In this document: piece after piece, positions 1 to 8,474 of the stretch | Position numbering within the stretch: position 1 is the first letter of the stretch | Layout: every line of letters starts with the position of its first letter | Assembly: GCA_015654635.1 (NCBI GenBank) | Contig: JAATGP010000019.1 | Span: forward strand, 1-64,000 | Source of the DNA: Alphaproteobacteria bacterium | GTDB taxonomy: Bacteria; Pseudomonadota; Alphaproteobacteria; Micropepsales; Micropepsaceae | Reading direction: 5' to 3' | DNA: 64,000 nucleotides | Position numbers and translations under genes: made by a program | Notes under the pieces: generated by a model | The model's database searches: none | What the model was told of the DNA's origin: nothing | Seen by the model: only the letters and a program-made list of their open reading frames with translations

Positions 1-646
1 GGATCGAGAACTGCTTCGAACCCGCCGACAGTTTGGCCAAGGAGGCGTTCACGGCGGTAAGAGCCGTCTGCAGATGGGTGACCATCGCGCTGGCAGTCGC
101 TCGCACGGCAATGGATGCGCCCGTGGACACGGTAAGAAGCGGGCCCATCTTGAGCATCATGGTCTGGGCCGACACGGAAATATGGCCCTGGCCGTCGGTG
201 CTCGACAACGCCTTAATGCTTGCTGTCGAACCATCCAACAGATTGAAGCCATTGAACGATGCGTTCTTGGCGATCGTGGTGATCTGATCGCGAAGAGCCG
301 TAAAGTCGTTGTCCAGGGCGTTACGGCTGGCCGAATCGATCGAGGTGTCGGCGGCGGAAAGAGCCTTCGCCTTCATCTGAACGAGAAGATCGGAGATCGA
401 CTGCCCGGCGGACATCGCAACATCCACCGTCGACATGCCGCGGTTAAGACTGTCGGTTACCGTGCCAAAGGCGGCAACATCGCCGCGCATGTTCTGCGCG
501 ATGGCATAGATCGCACCGTCGTCTTTCGCCGATGCAACCTTATAGCCGGTGCTGATGGCGTTCTGCGTGGTCGACATCTGATCCTGCGTGGTGGTCAGAT
601 ACTGCAGGGCCGTCATCGAATTGTTGTTCGTGTTGACGCTCAACAT
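1..646 (-). CDS. Flagellin, N-terminal part (cut by window start)
   Basis: The frame starts at the ATG at 646 and runs off the left edge, giving about 215 residues. The N-terminus (MLSVNTNNNSMTALQYL) and the downstream heptad-rich helix with NMRGDVA, STVDVAMSAG and FNGFNLLDG motifs are typical of the flagellin D0/D1 domains. The protein polymerises into the flagellar filament after export by the flagellar type III system. The C-terminal D0 helix lies outside the window. A ribosome-binding site (GGAGA) sits about 8 bases before the ATG. The gene follows flbT–flaF but has its own sigma-54 promoter and is separated from them by a terminator. Which flagellin paralogue it is cannot be told. Confidence 0.93.
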   Translation of the reverse strand, partial: MLSVNTNNNSMTALQYLTTTQDQMSTTQNAISTGYKVASAKDDGAIYAIAQNMRGDVAAFGTVTDSLNRGMSTVDVAMSAGQSISDLLVQMKAKALSAADTSIDSASRNALDNDFTALRDQITTIAKNASFNGFNLLDGSTASIKALSSTDGQGHISVSAQTMMLKMGPLLTVSTGASIAVRATASAMVTHLQTALTAVNASLAKLSAGSKQFSI

Positions 647-716
647 AGTGTATTCTCCACTTTCGTCACAGGGGCGTTTCTATTCATGGGGCCCCCTCGC
701 CCTCTCTGTCTGCTGA

Positions 717-731
717 GCAATTGCTGTGCCA
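717..731 (-). promoter_or_regulatory. Sigma-54 (RpoN) promoter of the flagellin gene
   Basis: Read on the minus strand the site is TGGCACAGCAATTGC, matching the sigma-54 consensus TGGCAC-N5-TTGC with exactly 10 bases between the GG and GC doublets. Transcription should start near 705, leaving a leader of about 59 nt before the flagellin ATG. Late flagellar genes of alphaproteobacteria such as Caulobacter use RpoN, so the position and target agree. A GC-rich leader (AGGGG facing CCCCT) could fold, which matters because FlbT acts on flagellin mRNA leaders. Confidence 0.85.
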
Positions 732-807
732 GCCAGCCACCGGTCAAAAATCACAGGAAAAGCGCAAATTTTATAATGGAGACGCGGCGGCCTGCGGTGG
801 CGAAGAA

Positions 808-834
808 TTGCCGACCGGCAAGCGCGACCGGCAA
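808..834. promoter_or_regulatory. Candidate enhancer (FlbD/NtrC-type activator site)
   Basis: A perfect palindrome TTGCCG-N2-CGGCAA occupies 808–821, and a further CGGCAA half site lies at 829–834. The two CGACCGGCAA units repeat at a 13-base step. The cluster lies about 80–115 bp upstream of the sigma-54 element, where bacterial enhancer-binding proteins usually bind. Assignment to FlbD is inference from position and target gene only. Confidence 0.45.
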
Positions 835-861
835 AATGTGCCATACGAAAAAGCTCCGTAG

Positions 862-893
862 ACAAACAAAAAGGCCGGCTCGAAAGCCGGCCT
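862..893 (-). terminator. Rho-independent terminator after flaF
   Basis: A 9-bp perfect stem (AGGCCGGCT at 872–880 with its complement at 885–893, loop CGAA) is followed on the minus strand by TTTTTGTTTG. It lies 27 bp past the flaF stop codon and would separate the flbT–flaF transcript from the sigma-54-driven flagellin gene. Confidence 0.85.
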
Positions 894-919
894 GCCTGCA
901 AAAGAATTTGTACGGCCGC

Positions 920-1270
920 TCAACCGTTGCCCTGCAATCCCTGCATGATATTGCGGTTTATCTCGATCAAGGGATCGAGCGGCTTGTTGTTACGGATCAC
1001 GTCCTTCGAATAGCGCGTGACGAAAAGCGAGAGCGAAATGATATTGGCGCGCACGCCATCGGGAAGCCGGTTGGCGCTGTCCAGACAGTCTGCCGCCAGG
1101 TACCGCCATATCTTCCGGTTCCATTCGACAACTTCGGCCAGCGGGCCGCAGGACAGCCCGTCGCGTTGAGCCGAGATGAGCGCGCCAGTTACCTGACCAA
1201 ACAGCCGGTATTCCGCCTCGCGCGTATTTTCAACAATTTTCTGCGTGTTCTGATAGGCCTTGAGGCTCAT
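920..1270 (-). CDS. flaF: Flagellar biosynthesis regulator FlaF
   Basis: The 116-residue protein begins MSLKAYQNTQ and matches the FlaF family in length and in its conserved TREAEYRLFGQVTGAL and WNRKIWRYLAADC segments. In Caulobacter FlaF is needed for flagellin synthesis and secretion and opposes FlbT. The start overlaps the end of flbT by 41 bp, so the two are cotranscribed and probably translationally coupled. A strong terminator follows, and flagellin lies immediately downstream. Function is transferred from the family; the sequence shows an intact gene. Confidence 0.93.
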   Translation of the reverse strand: MSLKAYQNTQKIVENTREAEYRLFGQVTGALISAQRDGLSCGPLAEVVEWNRKIWRYLAADCLDSANRLPDGVRANIISLSLFVTRYSKDVIRNNKPLDPLIEINRNIMQGLQGNG

Positions 1271-1655
1271 AGCGCAAACGCTCCTGCTCGAAATCGAAAA
1301 GCTTTCTACAGATCATGAGTGCTTTGTAGTACTCGCCGCTCATGACATCACGACTGACCTCGACACAACTGGCAAGTGCGTCGTGGTTATGGATGGCCCC
1401 CATAAACTCCGTCATCCGCAGTGCAAACTCGGTGGAGTATTCGTTTTTGTTCTCCGGATCGAGATACATCATCATAATCGGAAAGTAGATCCGGCGGGCC
1501 GGTGTGGTGGCATCACCCAGCTGCATGATATCTTTTTCTCGGAGCAGACACGCCTTGTTCTGCACAATCAAACAGGCGCGCTTCTCACCATTGGTGATGA
1601 CAGCGCCGTTGAGCACGAACTTTTCGCCAGGTTTGAGCGATACTTTTAATGGCAT
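1230..1655 (-). CDS. flbT: Flagellin mRNA regulator FlbT
   Basis: This 141-residue protein begins MPLKVSLKPGEKFVLNGAV, the hallmark FlbT N-terminus, and continues with the RIYFPIMMMYLD block typical of the family. FlbT is a post-transcriptional regulator that binds the 5' leader of flagellin mRNA and limits its translation until assembly reaches the filament stage. It is first in a two-gene operon with flaF and lies divergent from the flmG-like gene, with about 140 bp between starts. I found no convincing sigma-54 site in that intergenic stretch. Confidence 0.94.
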   Translation of the reverse strand: MPLKVSLKPGEKFVLNGAVITNGEKRACLIVQNKACLLREKDIMQLGDATTPARRIYFPIMMMYLDPENKNEYSTEFALRMTEFMGAIHNHDALASCVEVSRDVMSGEYYKALMICRKLFDFEQERLRYEPQGLSEHAENC

Positions 1656-1796
1656 CCAGGTCTCCCACGATGCGGGGTGAACTGAAGCTTACCGGCCACA
1701 AGGTTAAAAAACTCTGATAAAAACCACATTAAGCCGTTCACTGTGTCTTAAGCAAAATACTGATCTTATTTGAGGGCCCTTTTCGAGAATGCACAA

Positions 1797-3551
1797 ATGT
1801 CGTTGTCGAGCCCCCTTCCAGACCTTTGCACGCCGCCGGAAACAGATGACCGGTTTGCCGCCCTTGATAAGCTGGAGGCCCTCTCAGAAGAGCTGAGAAA
1901 GCACCTCACGCGGCGCAAATCGAACACCTTTGCCTTGCTTGCGGCGAAAGCGTTTCGGGAAGGACGGATCGAGGCCGCAGGGCGTGCGGCGATGCGTGCG
2001 GTGGACCATGACGACACCAATGTGGCCGCCCTTCAACTGCTGGCACGTTACTTGGAACGCATGGGCTATGCTCATAAAGCGCTGGTAACCTATGAACGCG
2101 CCTATCAGCTGGACCCCACAGACCCCGACGTCATATTGAACCTCGGTGTGGCCGCGTATGAACTCGGGGAGTTCGAGACCGTGGTCAAAATGTCGGTGAT
2201 GTACAACACCATGTGTCCCAATAGCCCCTATGGCTATATCAATCTCGTCCATGCCCTAAGCAGTTTGGATAAGCACGAGGAGGCCATCAACGTGCTGGCC
2301 GATGCGATTAGGCGCATCCCCGGCAATGCGATGCTGTGGTGCACACTCGGCGTGCTGCTAACGGATGCCGGTCGCACCGATGAAAGCTTCGTGTTTTTCG
2401 AGGAAGCGCTTCGGTTGTCACCGACCATCGGGCGGATTTATCACAACATGGGCTATGCGCTGCATTATGCCGGGCGTTTTCAAGAAGGCCTCGACATATT
2501 TGAAAGAGCCCTGGAAGTCGCTGTCGATCCTGTCGAGATCCTGGAAATGGACCACTCGCGCGGCGCCTGCCTATTGGGTTTGGGACGGATCGAAGAAGGA
2601 TTTGCCGTCAACGAAATTCGCGTCAATGAGCGCTTTCGTAACAAGGTCATTCACGTGGTGAACGCCCCCTATTGGAAGGGTGAAGAGGCGACCGGCAAGA
2701 AGATCCTCATCATGGCGGAACAGGGATTGGGCGATGAGATCATGTTTGCCAATATCCTGCCCGATGTCGCTCGGGCAGTGGGCCCAGACGGTAAACTTTT
2801 CGTCGCCGTCGATCCGAGGCTTGTGTCGTTGTTTCAGCGTTCGTTCCCGAATGCGCACATTGGCCCACACGATGATCGCTCACTGTACGACCAAAACGGA
2901 CGCAAGGATTTGCGCCTCGCCTCTTTTGCAACCGACGAGAATAAACCGGATTACTGGGCGTTGATGGCCACGCCCCATTGCTGGCTGCGCAAGCGCATCG
3001 AGGATTTTCCCCACGAGACCTTCTTGACGCCCGATCCGGTGCGGGTCGAAGATTTCCGCCAGAGGCTGGAGAAGGGCGGACCGGGCCTTAAGGTCGGCAT
3101 CTGCTGGCGCTCGATGTTGTTGAAATCAAACCGCTCCCGCTTCTACAGCCCGTTTGATCTCTGGGGCCCTATTTTGCAGACTCCCGGCGTCCGCTTCGTA
3201 AATCTGCAATATGGCGATTGCGCCGAAGAGATTGCGCACATTGAAGCGCTGCATGGTGTGAAAATCGAAGTGATGGAAGGTCTCGATCTCAAGAACGACA
3301 TCGACGGAGCGGCGGCACTTTCGGCGGCGGTCGATTTGGTGATCTCCGCCCCTACGGCGTCGGCGACGATTGCCGCGGGAGTTGGCACGGAAACCTGGTT
3401 TGTGACGGCGAGCCGCGTCTGGCCGCAGCTCGGCACCGACGAATTTCCCTGGTATCGCAAGACGAAAGTGTTCTATCCGGACAAATCCAGCGGTTGGGCC
3501 GAGTTGTTGTCGCAGGTTGCCGAGAGCCTCGCAGCCCACAGGCCGGCCTAG
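1797..3551 (+). CDS. flmG: FlmG-like TPR flagellin glycosyltransferase
   Basis: The protein (584 residues from the ATG at 1797; a TTG at 1770 would add nine) has an N-terminal block of tetratricopeptide repeats over roughly residues 65–260. A C-terminal GT-B-like half follows, including ILIMAEQGLGDEIMFANIL and VGICWRSML. This TPR plus glycosyltransferase layout, the length near 590 residues and the position beside flbT/flaF/flagellin match Caulobacter FlmG, a soluble enzyme that transfers pseudaminic acid to flagellin. No sugar-nucleotide synthesis genes are in the window. A generic TPR glycosyltransferase is the alternative. Its stop lies only 3 bp from the stop of the convergent transglutaminase gene. 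Confidence 0.78.
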   Translation: MSLSSPLPDLCTPPETDDRFAALDKLEALSEELRKHLTRRKSNTFALLAAKAFREGRIEAAGRAAMRAVDHDDTNVAALQLLARYLERMGYAHKALVTYERAYQLDPTDPDVILNLGVAAYELGEFETVVKMSVMYNTMCPNSPYGYINLVHALSSLDKHEEAINVLADAIRRIPGNAMLWCTLGVLLTDAGRTDESFVFFEEALRLSPTIGRIYHNMGYALHYAGRFQEGLDIFERALEVAVDPVEILEMDHSRGACLLGLGRIEEGFAVNEIRVNERFRNKVIHVVNAPYWKGEEATGKKILIMAEQGLGDEIMFANILPDVARAVGPDGKLFVAVDPRLVSLFQRSFPNAHIGPHDDRSLYDQNGRKDLRLASFATDENKPDYWALMATPHCWLRKRIEDFPHETFLTPDPVRVEDFRQRLEKGGPGLKVGICWRSMLLKSNRSRFYSPFDLWGPILQTPGVRFVNLQYGDCAEEIAHIEALHGVKIEVMEGLDLKNDIDGAAALSAAVDLVISAPTASATIAAGVGTETWFVTASRVWPQLGTDEFPWYRKTKVFYPDKSSGWAELLSQVAESLAAHRPA

Positions 3552-3554
3552 CCG

Positions 3555-4523
3555 TCACTGCTGCTGTTGTTGCTGCTGGTGATAGAGGCGCTCGGGCATC
3601 GAGGGCGTCGGCGTCGGCGAGGACATCGGTCTTGCCACGCGCAGGAAGTCTTCGTGACGAACCGGAGCCTGGGTCGGCTCTACCGAGACGGCAATGGCAA
3701 GCTCGTGCTCGTTCGGCCCTTTATAGGTGCCGCGGGTGGGCGGCACATCGGCGTAGTCACGGCCCACCGCGGCGCGGATGTGGCGTTCGCCCGTCACCAC
3801 ATTGTTGGTGGGATCAAAGCCCACCCAGCCCAGACTCGGCAGATAGCATTCGAGCCAAGCATGGGTGGCATCGGCGCCTGAGCGATCCTTGGAATGGGGG
3901 CGATGATAGAGATAGCCGGAGACATAGCGGCTCGGCACCCCCCAGCCGCGCGCGATGGCGATCATGATATGGCTGAAATCCTGACAGACGCCGCGTTTTT
4001 CGCTGAGCGCGTGATCGATCGGCGAATGCACTTCGGTGACGCCGGATTCGTAGTCGAACGCCTCATTGATCGTGGCGTTCAGATGCTTCAATGCCGTCAA
4101 CGGATCGCCGTCAGGCTTCTCCAAACCTTTCTCGCGGATGAACGCGGTAAGCGCCGCCGAAGGCTGGGTGAATTTCGATTGCTCCAGAAGATCGAAGTGA
4201 TCGTGGTTCAGATTGTAGCCGTTGTAGCGTTCCCATTCGAGAATGTCGGCCGCCTCGGGAAGCACTTGCTGGCGCGTGATCTCGACCACCGCTTGGGATT
4301 CGATGCGCAGCTCCTCATGGGCGCGCAGCACATTGAAATGATAAACCGCATTGCCGAAATGATCGGTGTAGGCATAGAGCTGGGCGCGCGGATTGGTGTT
4401 GATCTGAAACGAACGCAGCGCTTGGGGGCCTTCCGAGCGCGGCTGCATGCGGATTTCCATCACGCTTTCATGCACCGGTGCGGCATAACGAAAGCGGGTG
4501 ATGTGGCGGATGGAATAGAACAT
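3555..4523 (-). CDS. Transglutaminase-like protein of the ATP-grasp/alpha-E cassette
   Basis: The 322-residue protein starts at the ATG at 4523, which overlaps the stop of the upstream alpha-E gene by one base (TGATG). It has the bacterial transglutaminase N-terminal beta domain (MFYSIRHITRFRYAAPV) and then a papain-like core with the full triad: Cys in RGVCQDF, His in DATHAWLE and Asp in GFDPTNN. Such proteins cleave or form isopeptide/peptide bonds; the substrate is unknown. The C-terminus ends in seven consecutive glutamines, an odd low-complexity tail. It is the last gene of a three-gene minus-strand cassette. Confidence 0.9.
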   Translation of the reverse strand: MFYSIRHITRFRYAAPVHESVMEIRMQPRSEGPQALRSFQINTNPRAQLYAYTDHFGNAVYHFNVLRAHEELRIESQAVVEITRQQVLPEAADILEWERYNGYNLNHDHFDLLEQSKFTQPSAALTAFIREKGLEKPDGDPLTALKHLNATINEAFDYESGVTEVHSPIDHALSEKRGVCQDFSHIMIAIARGWGVPSRYVSGYLYHRPHSKDRSGADATHAWLECYLPSLGWVGFDPTNNVVTGERHIRAAVGRDYADVPPTRGTYKGPNEHELAIAVSVEPTQAPVRHEDFLRVARPMSSPTPTPSMPERLYHQQQQQQQ

Positions 4524-5458
4524 CAAAGCACTGTCTCCGCACCATAGGTAATGTAGGCCGAATAAACCGCGGCATGGATCTCTTCGCATTGCGCCGCGAT
4601 ATCGGCGAGAAAGCGGGCGATGGTGCCGCTGGCCATCAATTCCTCGATCTGGGTAAAATCGGCCATCGCCTTCAGCCGGCCCGCCAGACGCTCGACACTG
4701 GCCCGCCGTCCGGGCGGCGCGCCCGGCGCCACATGCGCAAGCGCATCGCAAATGCGGTCGATGGAAAAGCGCACCGAATGGGGAAACTCCGGATCAAAAA
4801 GCAAAAATTCGGCGATTTTGTCGGGCCGGATCGCCGCCGTGTAAGCCTTGCAATAAGGCTCGAAGGCAGAACAGAATTTGAGCAGCACCAGCCAGTCGAG
4901 ATATTTCGGCTCGGTTTGTTTGGCGGCGCCGAAATGCAAATCGAGCAGGCGGCAGACGAGCTGCGCCCGTTCGATATAGTGGCCGAGTTCGAGGAAGTAC
5001 CAGCCTTCGCCGTGGCTCAAGGTCGAATAGGTGACACCTTCCAGCGCGTGCAAATCCTGCAAGGTCTCGCGGAAAAACAGCGCGTTGTTGCGCTGCTCCA
5101 GCACGCCGGTTTCCCGCAGCCTGAGATACAGCCGGTTGAGGTTTTCCCAGACCTCGACACTGAGCTGTTCGCGCACCTGACGGGCATTGTCGCGAGCGAA
5201 GCTGAGCGAGGACAGCAAAGAATTGTCGCTGTCGCGATCGATTGCCAGATGCTGGGCAATGGCGGGCACGTCGGTATCGCTGGGTGCCTCGTTCTGGCTT
5301 GAAAGCGCGGCAACGACACGCGCCCAAGACGAATCGGCTTCTTCGCGTGTCTGCTCCACGGTGGTTTCGAGCTTGACCGCCAAGAGGCGCGCGGTGTGTT
5401 CGGCCCGCTCCAAATAGCGGCTCATCCAGTAAAGGCTGTCAGCGACCCGGCTTAGCAT
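4523..5458 (-). CDS. Alpha-E domain protein
   Basis: This 311-residue all-helical protein begins MLSRVADSLYWMSRYLERAEHTARLL, the signature N-terminus of the alpha-E (DUF403) family. No enzyme motif is visible and no activity has been established for the family. Its genes almost always accompany a circularly permuted ATP-grasp enzyme and a transglutaminase, as here, and alpha-E is thought to act as their partner or scaffold in making or processing a peptide tag. The stop codon shares a base with the start of the transglutaminase gene, indicating coupling. Confidence 0.9.
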   Translation of the reverse strand: MLSRVADSLYWMSRYLERAEHTARLLAVKLETTVEQTREEADSSWARVVAALSSQNEAPSDTDVPAIAQHLAIDRDSDNSLLSSLSFARDNARQVREQLSVEVWENLNRLYLRLRETGVLEQRNNALFFRETLQDLHALEGVTYSTLSHGEGWYFLELGHYIERAQLVCRLLDLHFGAAKQTEPKYLDWLVLLKFCSAFEPYCKAYTAAIRPDKIAEFLLFDPEFPHSVRFSIDRICDALAHVAPGAPPGRRASVERLAGRLKAMADFTQIEELMASGTIARFLADIAAQCEEIHAAVYSAYITYGAETVL

Positions 5459-5510
5459 TCATCACCGGCCCCCGAGCCGGCTATCTCGAAACATCTCGCA
5501 GAGGCGCTGG

Positions 5511-5533
5511 ATGGCCGGGTCGAGCCCGGCCAT
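5511..5533. repeat. Short palindromic intergenic element, copy 1
   Basis: ATGGCCGGG and CCCGGCCAT form a perfect 9-bp stem around a TCGAG loop, continued by GAC on the right. A close relative occurs at 23626–23653. Elements of this ATGGCCGGG/TCGA type are scattered between genes in many alphaproteobacteria. This copy lies between the ATP-grasp and alpha-E genes, where it may form a hairpin in the shared transcript. Confidence 0.7.
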
Positions 5534-5561
5534 GACGGCGGGAAGGGTGTAAGAGCCTGTT

Positions 5562-7037
5562 TCAATGCGATAACACCCATGTATCTTTGGACCCGCCGCC
5601 CTGGCTCGAATTGACCACCAGACTGCCGCGTTTCAAGGCGACGCGGGTTAGCGCCCCGGGTACAATCACCGTTTTCTCGCCATGCAGAATGAAGGGGCGC
5701 AAATCGACATGGCGCGGCTCAACCCCGCCATCGACAAAAGTCGGCGCCGTGGATAGCTGGATGGTAGGCTGGGCAATATAATTGTCGGGGTCTGCTTTGA
5801 TCTTTTCGGCAAAGGCCTCGCGTTCGGCTTTGGAGGCGTGGGGACCGACCAGCATGCCATAGCCGCCGGATTCGCCCACCGCCTTGACCACCAGCTTGTC
5901 GAGATTGGCAAGCACATGGGCCAGCGGCTTCTCCTCGCGGCAGAGATACGTCTCGATGTTCTCCAGAATAGGCTCTTCGGCGAGGTAATAGCGGATCAGC
6001 CGCGGCACATAGGCATAAACCGCCTTGTCGTCGGCGACCCCGGTGCCCAGCGCGTTGGCGATCACCACATTGCCGGCCCGATAGGCGTTGAAAAGTCCCG
6101 AGACACCCAGCGCCGAATCCTCGCGGAAGATCAAAGGGTCGATGAAGTCGTCGTCAATGCGGCGGTAAATGACATCGATGCGTTTGAGGCCGGAGGTGGT
6201 GCGGGCATAAACGACATTATCGTTGACCAGCAAATCGCGCCCTTCGACCAGCTCCACGCCCATCTGGCGGGCGAGAAAGGCGTGCTCGAAATAGGCCGAG
6301 TTGAAGACACCCGGAGTCAGAATCGCAATCGAAACATCCTCGCGCACCGGCGTCAGCGCTCTCAGTGTGGCGAGCAGCTCGCGCGGATAATGATCGATGG
6401 GACGCACGCCTTGGGCGCGGAAAAGATTGGGGAAAGCCCGCCGCACCACATCGCGATTGGCAAGCATATAGGAAACGCCGGAGGGGACCCGCAAATTGTC
6501 TTCCAGAACGGCGAATTTGCCGTCTTCGCAGCGGATCAGATCGCTGCCGCAAACATTGACATAGGCATCATGGGGTACCGGCAGGCCGCGCATCTCACGG
6601 CGGTAATGCTTGGAACCGTAGATCATCGATCTGGGAATGATGCCATCTTTCAGCACCCGCCCGTCGGTGTAGATGTCTTTGAGAAAAAGATTGAGCGCCA
6701 GGATGCGCTGCGTCAGCCCGGCTTCGATCTTCTCCCATTCCTTGGCGGTGACGATGCGCGGGAAGAGGTCGGTCGGGATGATCCGCTCCGTCGCCTGCTT
6801 ATCGCTGTAGACCGTGAAGGTGATGCCCTGATGCAGGAAGCTGGTCTCGCAAGCTTGCTGGCGGCGCTGCAATTCCTCCGGCGGCAAATGGGTCAGACGA
6901 TGGGCGAGCGCCGCGAATTGCGGGCGCACCGAACCATCGGCGGCAAACATCTCGTCATAGGCCGCTCCCAGCTTATAGGCGGAGAAAGGCGGCTGACCCG
7001 CTTCGGGATTGGCATCGGCGATGGGGTGCGCTGACAT
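5562..7037 (-). CDS. Circularly permuted ATP-grasp protein
   Basis: The 491-residue protein belongs to the circularly permuted type 2 ATP-grasp family (fused DUF404/DUF407). It shows [42 protein letters not shown] and the late [14 protein letters not shown] nucleotide-binding loop. ATP-grasp enzymes join a carboxylate to an amine through an acyl phosphate, so a peptide or amide ligase is expected, but no substrate is established. It heads the cassette with alpha-E and transglutaminase genes. A 103-bp gap with a palindromic repeat separates it from alpha-E. The Anbu-type peptidase found with some such cassettes is not present here. Confidence 0.9.
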   Translation of the reverse strand: MSAHPIADANPEAGQPPFSAYKLGAAYDEMFAADGSVRPQFAALAHRLTHLPPEELQRRQQACETSFLHQGITFTVYSDKQATERIIPTDLFPRIVTAKEWEKIEAGLTQRILALNLFLKDIYTDGRVLKDGIIPRSMIYGSKHYRREMRGLPVPHDAYVNVCGSDLIRCEDGKFAVLEDNLRVPSGVSYMLANRDVVRRAFPNLFRAQGVRPIDHYPRELLATLRALTPVREDVSIAILTPGVFNSAYFEHAFLARQMGVELVEGRDLLVNDNVVYARTTSGLKRIDVIYRRIDDDFIDPLIFREDSALGVSGLFNAYRAGNVVIANALGTGVADDKAVYAYVPRLIRYYLAEEPILENIETYLCREEKPLAHVLANLDKLVVKAVGESGGYGMLVGPHASKAEREAFAEKIKADPDNYIAQPTIQLSTAPTFVDGGVEPRHVDLRPFILHGEKTVIVPGALTRVALKRGSLVVNSSQGGGSKDTWVLSH

Positions 7038-7169
7038 GGGGAAAGTATGACGTACTAGGCGTCCCCCCCGTCAATGGGGTCGGTGATGAAAGCCTGAGCT
7101 GGGACCGTATGGATCGGCCACAATTTTGAGCAAGCTGGTCACAAACTGGACGATCGCAGAAGATTCTTT

Positions 7170-7889
7170 TCAGCGTAACGCAGCGGCCCGCTCCACGGCG
7201 TCCAACATGGCGTTTTGATTGGGCTTCTCGGCAATCACCACGCTGCGGAAGGGCAGTGGCGCCAAGGCTTCCGCAGCAGGCTTACTGATGCAGATCGCGA
7301 CCAGAGCGCGACAAGCCTCGCTGAGGCCCGCGCGGTCAACGCAGTCGCGCAGGCCGAGCGCGGAATTGTGGGAAAACAGGACCGCGGCGTCCACGCCGTT
7401 ATGGGCGAGGGCCTCGCGTGCAATATCGGGTAGCTTGTGGATGGGAACCACCTCGTAAAGTACCTGTACGGCGACACGGTAGCCCTCCTCGGCCAGAAGT
7501 GTTTTGAGGCGGCCTTCATTGTCGGCGCTGGCTGCATGCAGCAAAACGCCGTCTTCCGGCTTGAGCCAGCGCAGCATGGCTTCGGCCAAGGTGGCGGCGT
7601 CGCCATCGCTAAATTCGATTTTCGCAAAGCCCGCGGCGCGGGCAGCATCGGCTGTTTGCGGTCCCACCGCAAACAACGGCAAGGCGCGTTCCTTGGTGCG
7701 GCGGGCCAACGCCCGCACCCCGTTCGCCGAGGTCGCCAGAATGGCGCTGACGCCATGAAAGGTCAGTTCCGGGCCATCGAAGAAGTGCACCGACAACAGC
7801 GCGGCACACAAAGGCTGATGGCCGCGCGCCCGCAACAATTCGGCAAAGCGAACCGCATCTTGCTCAGGACGGGTGATCAAAATGCGCAT
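7170..7889 (-). CDS. hemD: Uroporphyrinogen-III synthase
   Basis: The 239-residue protein opens with MRILITRPEQDAVRFAELL and has the bilobal HemD layout, including ILATSANGVRAL and VLFSHNSALGL in the two lobes. HemD closes hydroxymethylbilane to uroporphyrinogen III on the heme/B12 route. Overall identity in this family is low, so the call rests on these motifs and length. It lies 3 bp after hisE and is apparently cotranscribed with it, while hemC lies 26 kb away, an unusual split. Confidence 0.88.
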   Translation of the reverse strand: MRILITRPEQDAVRFAELLRARGHQPLCAALLSVHFFDGPELTFHGVSAILATSANGVRALARRTKERALPLFAVGPQTADAARAAGFAKIEFSDGDAATLAEAMLRWLKPEDGVLLHAASADNEGRLKTLLAEEGYRVAVQVLYEVVPIHKLPDIAREALAHNGVDAAVLFSHNSALGLRDCVDRAGLSEACRALVAICISKPAAEALAPLPFRSVVIAEKPNQNAMLDAVERAAALR

Positions 7890-7892
7890 GGT

Positions 7893-8207
7893 TCAGCGAC
7901 GGGACGCCTTCTCCTCAAGACCAGAACGGCCCTCACGCGCCGCCAGCGTTTGATAAACCTCTTCCGGCTCGATCCCGGCCGCCGCCCACAATACCAGGAG
8001 ATGATAGAGAAGATCCGCGGATTCGGTGACGATTTCACCGCGTTTGCCAGCCGCAGCGGCGATCACGGTTTCGACCGCCTCTTCACCGAGTTTTTTGGCG
8101 CAGCGTTCGACCCCCTCGCTGAGCAGCTTGGCGGTATAGGAAGTGGCCGGATCGGCGGTCTTGCGCGCCGCAATGGTCTCGAACAGCCGTTCCATCGTAT
8201 GAGTCAT
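7893..8207 (-). CDS. hisE: Phosphoribosyl-ATP pyrophosphatase
   Basis: The 104-residue protein carries the HisE all-alpha NTP pyrophosphatase core: KKLGEEAVETVIAA with its metal-binding Glu pair, then ESADLLYHLLVL. HisE converts phosphoribosyl-ATP to phosphoribosyl-AMP in the second step of histidine synthesis. In many relatives hisE follows hisF, but here hisF is at 29.8 kb and hisE precedes hemD. The length is normal for a stand-alone HisE and there is no fused HisI domain. Confidence 0.94.
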   Translation of the reverse strand: MTHTMERLFETIAARKTADPATSYTAKLLSEGVERCAKKLGEEAVETVIAAAAGKRGEIVTESADLLYHLLVLWAAAGIEPEEVYQTLAAREGRSGLEEKASRR

Positions 8208-8421
8208 CAGAAGTCCTGGCTTTCCCTGCGAGGCTGGAGCGAGAGGGCGCTGCCAGCCGCCGCCAGCACGTTTCTAGCGGCCGCGCTGGTGCATTTTGCG
8301 GGACAAGCGAACTGGAAGGCACGCAATCTTTATTCCTCTTCCTCGTAATCGGCGCCAAATTTATTGTGCCGAGAGCCTATAAGAACCATGTTTGGCGCAG
8401 AGCAGCCCGAAACCCGTCATG

Positions 8422-8430
8422 TGCTATAAT
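8422..8430 (+). promoter_or_regulatory. Extended −10 promoter
   Basis: TGC followed by a perfect TATAAT is an extended −10 element, which can work without a good −35 box; none is seen here at normal spacing. A transcript would begin near 8437, about 40 nt ahead of the small ORF at 8475. Confidence 0.45.
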
Positions 8431-8474
8431 CGCGAGGCTTTCTTCTCGTGACAGTGTACCAACGGGGAATTGTC

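Noticed and set aside
74..1318. Long plus-strand frame opposite flagellin, flaF and flbT
   Set aside because: It lies antisense to recognised genes across several unrelated coding regions and has no family motif.
5838..7034. 398-residue plus-strand frame
   Set aside because: Exact antisense of the ATP-grasp gene; such shadow frames are common at this GC content.
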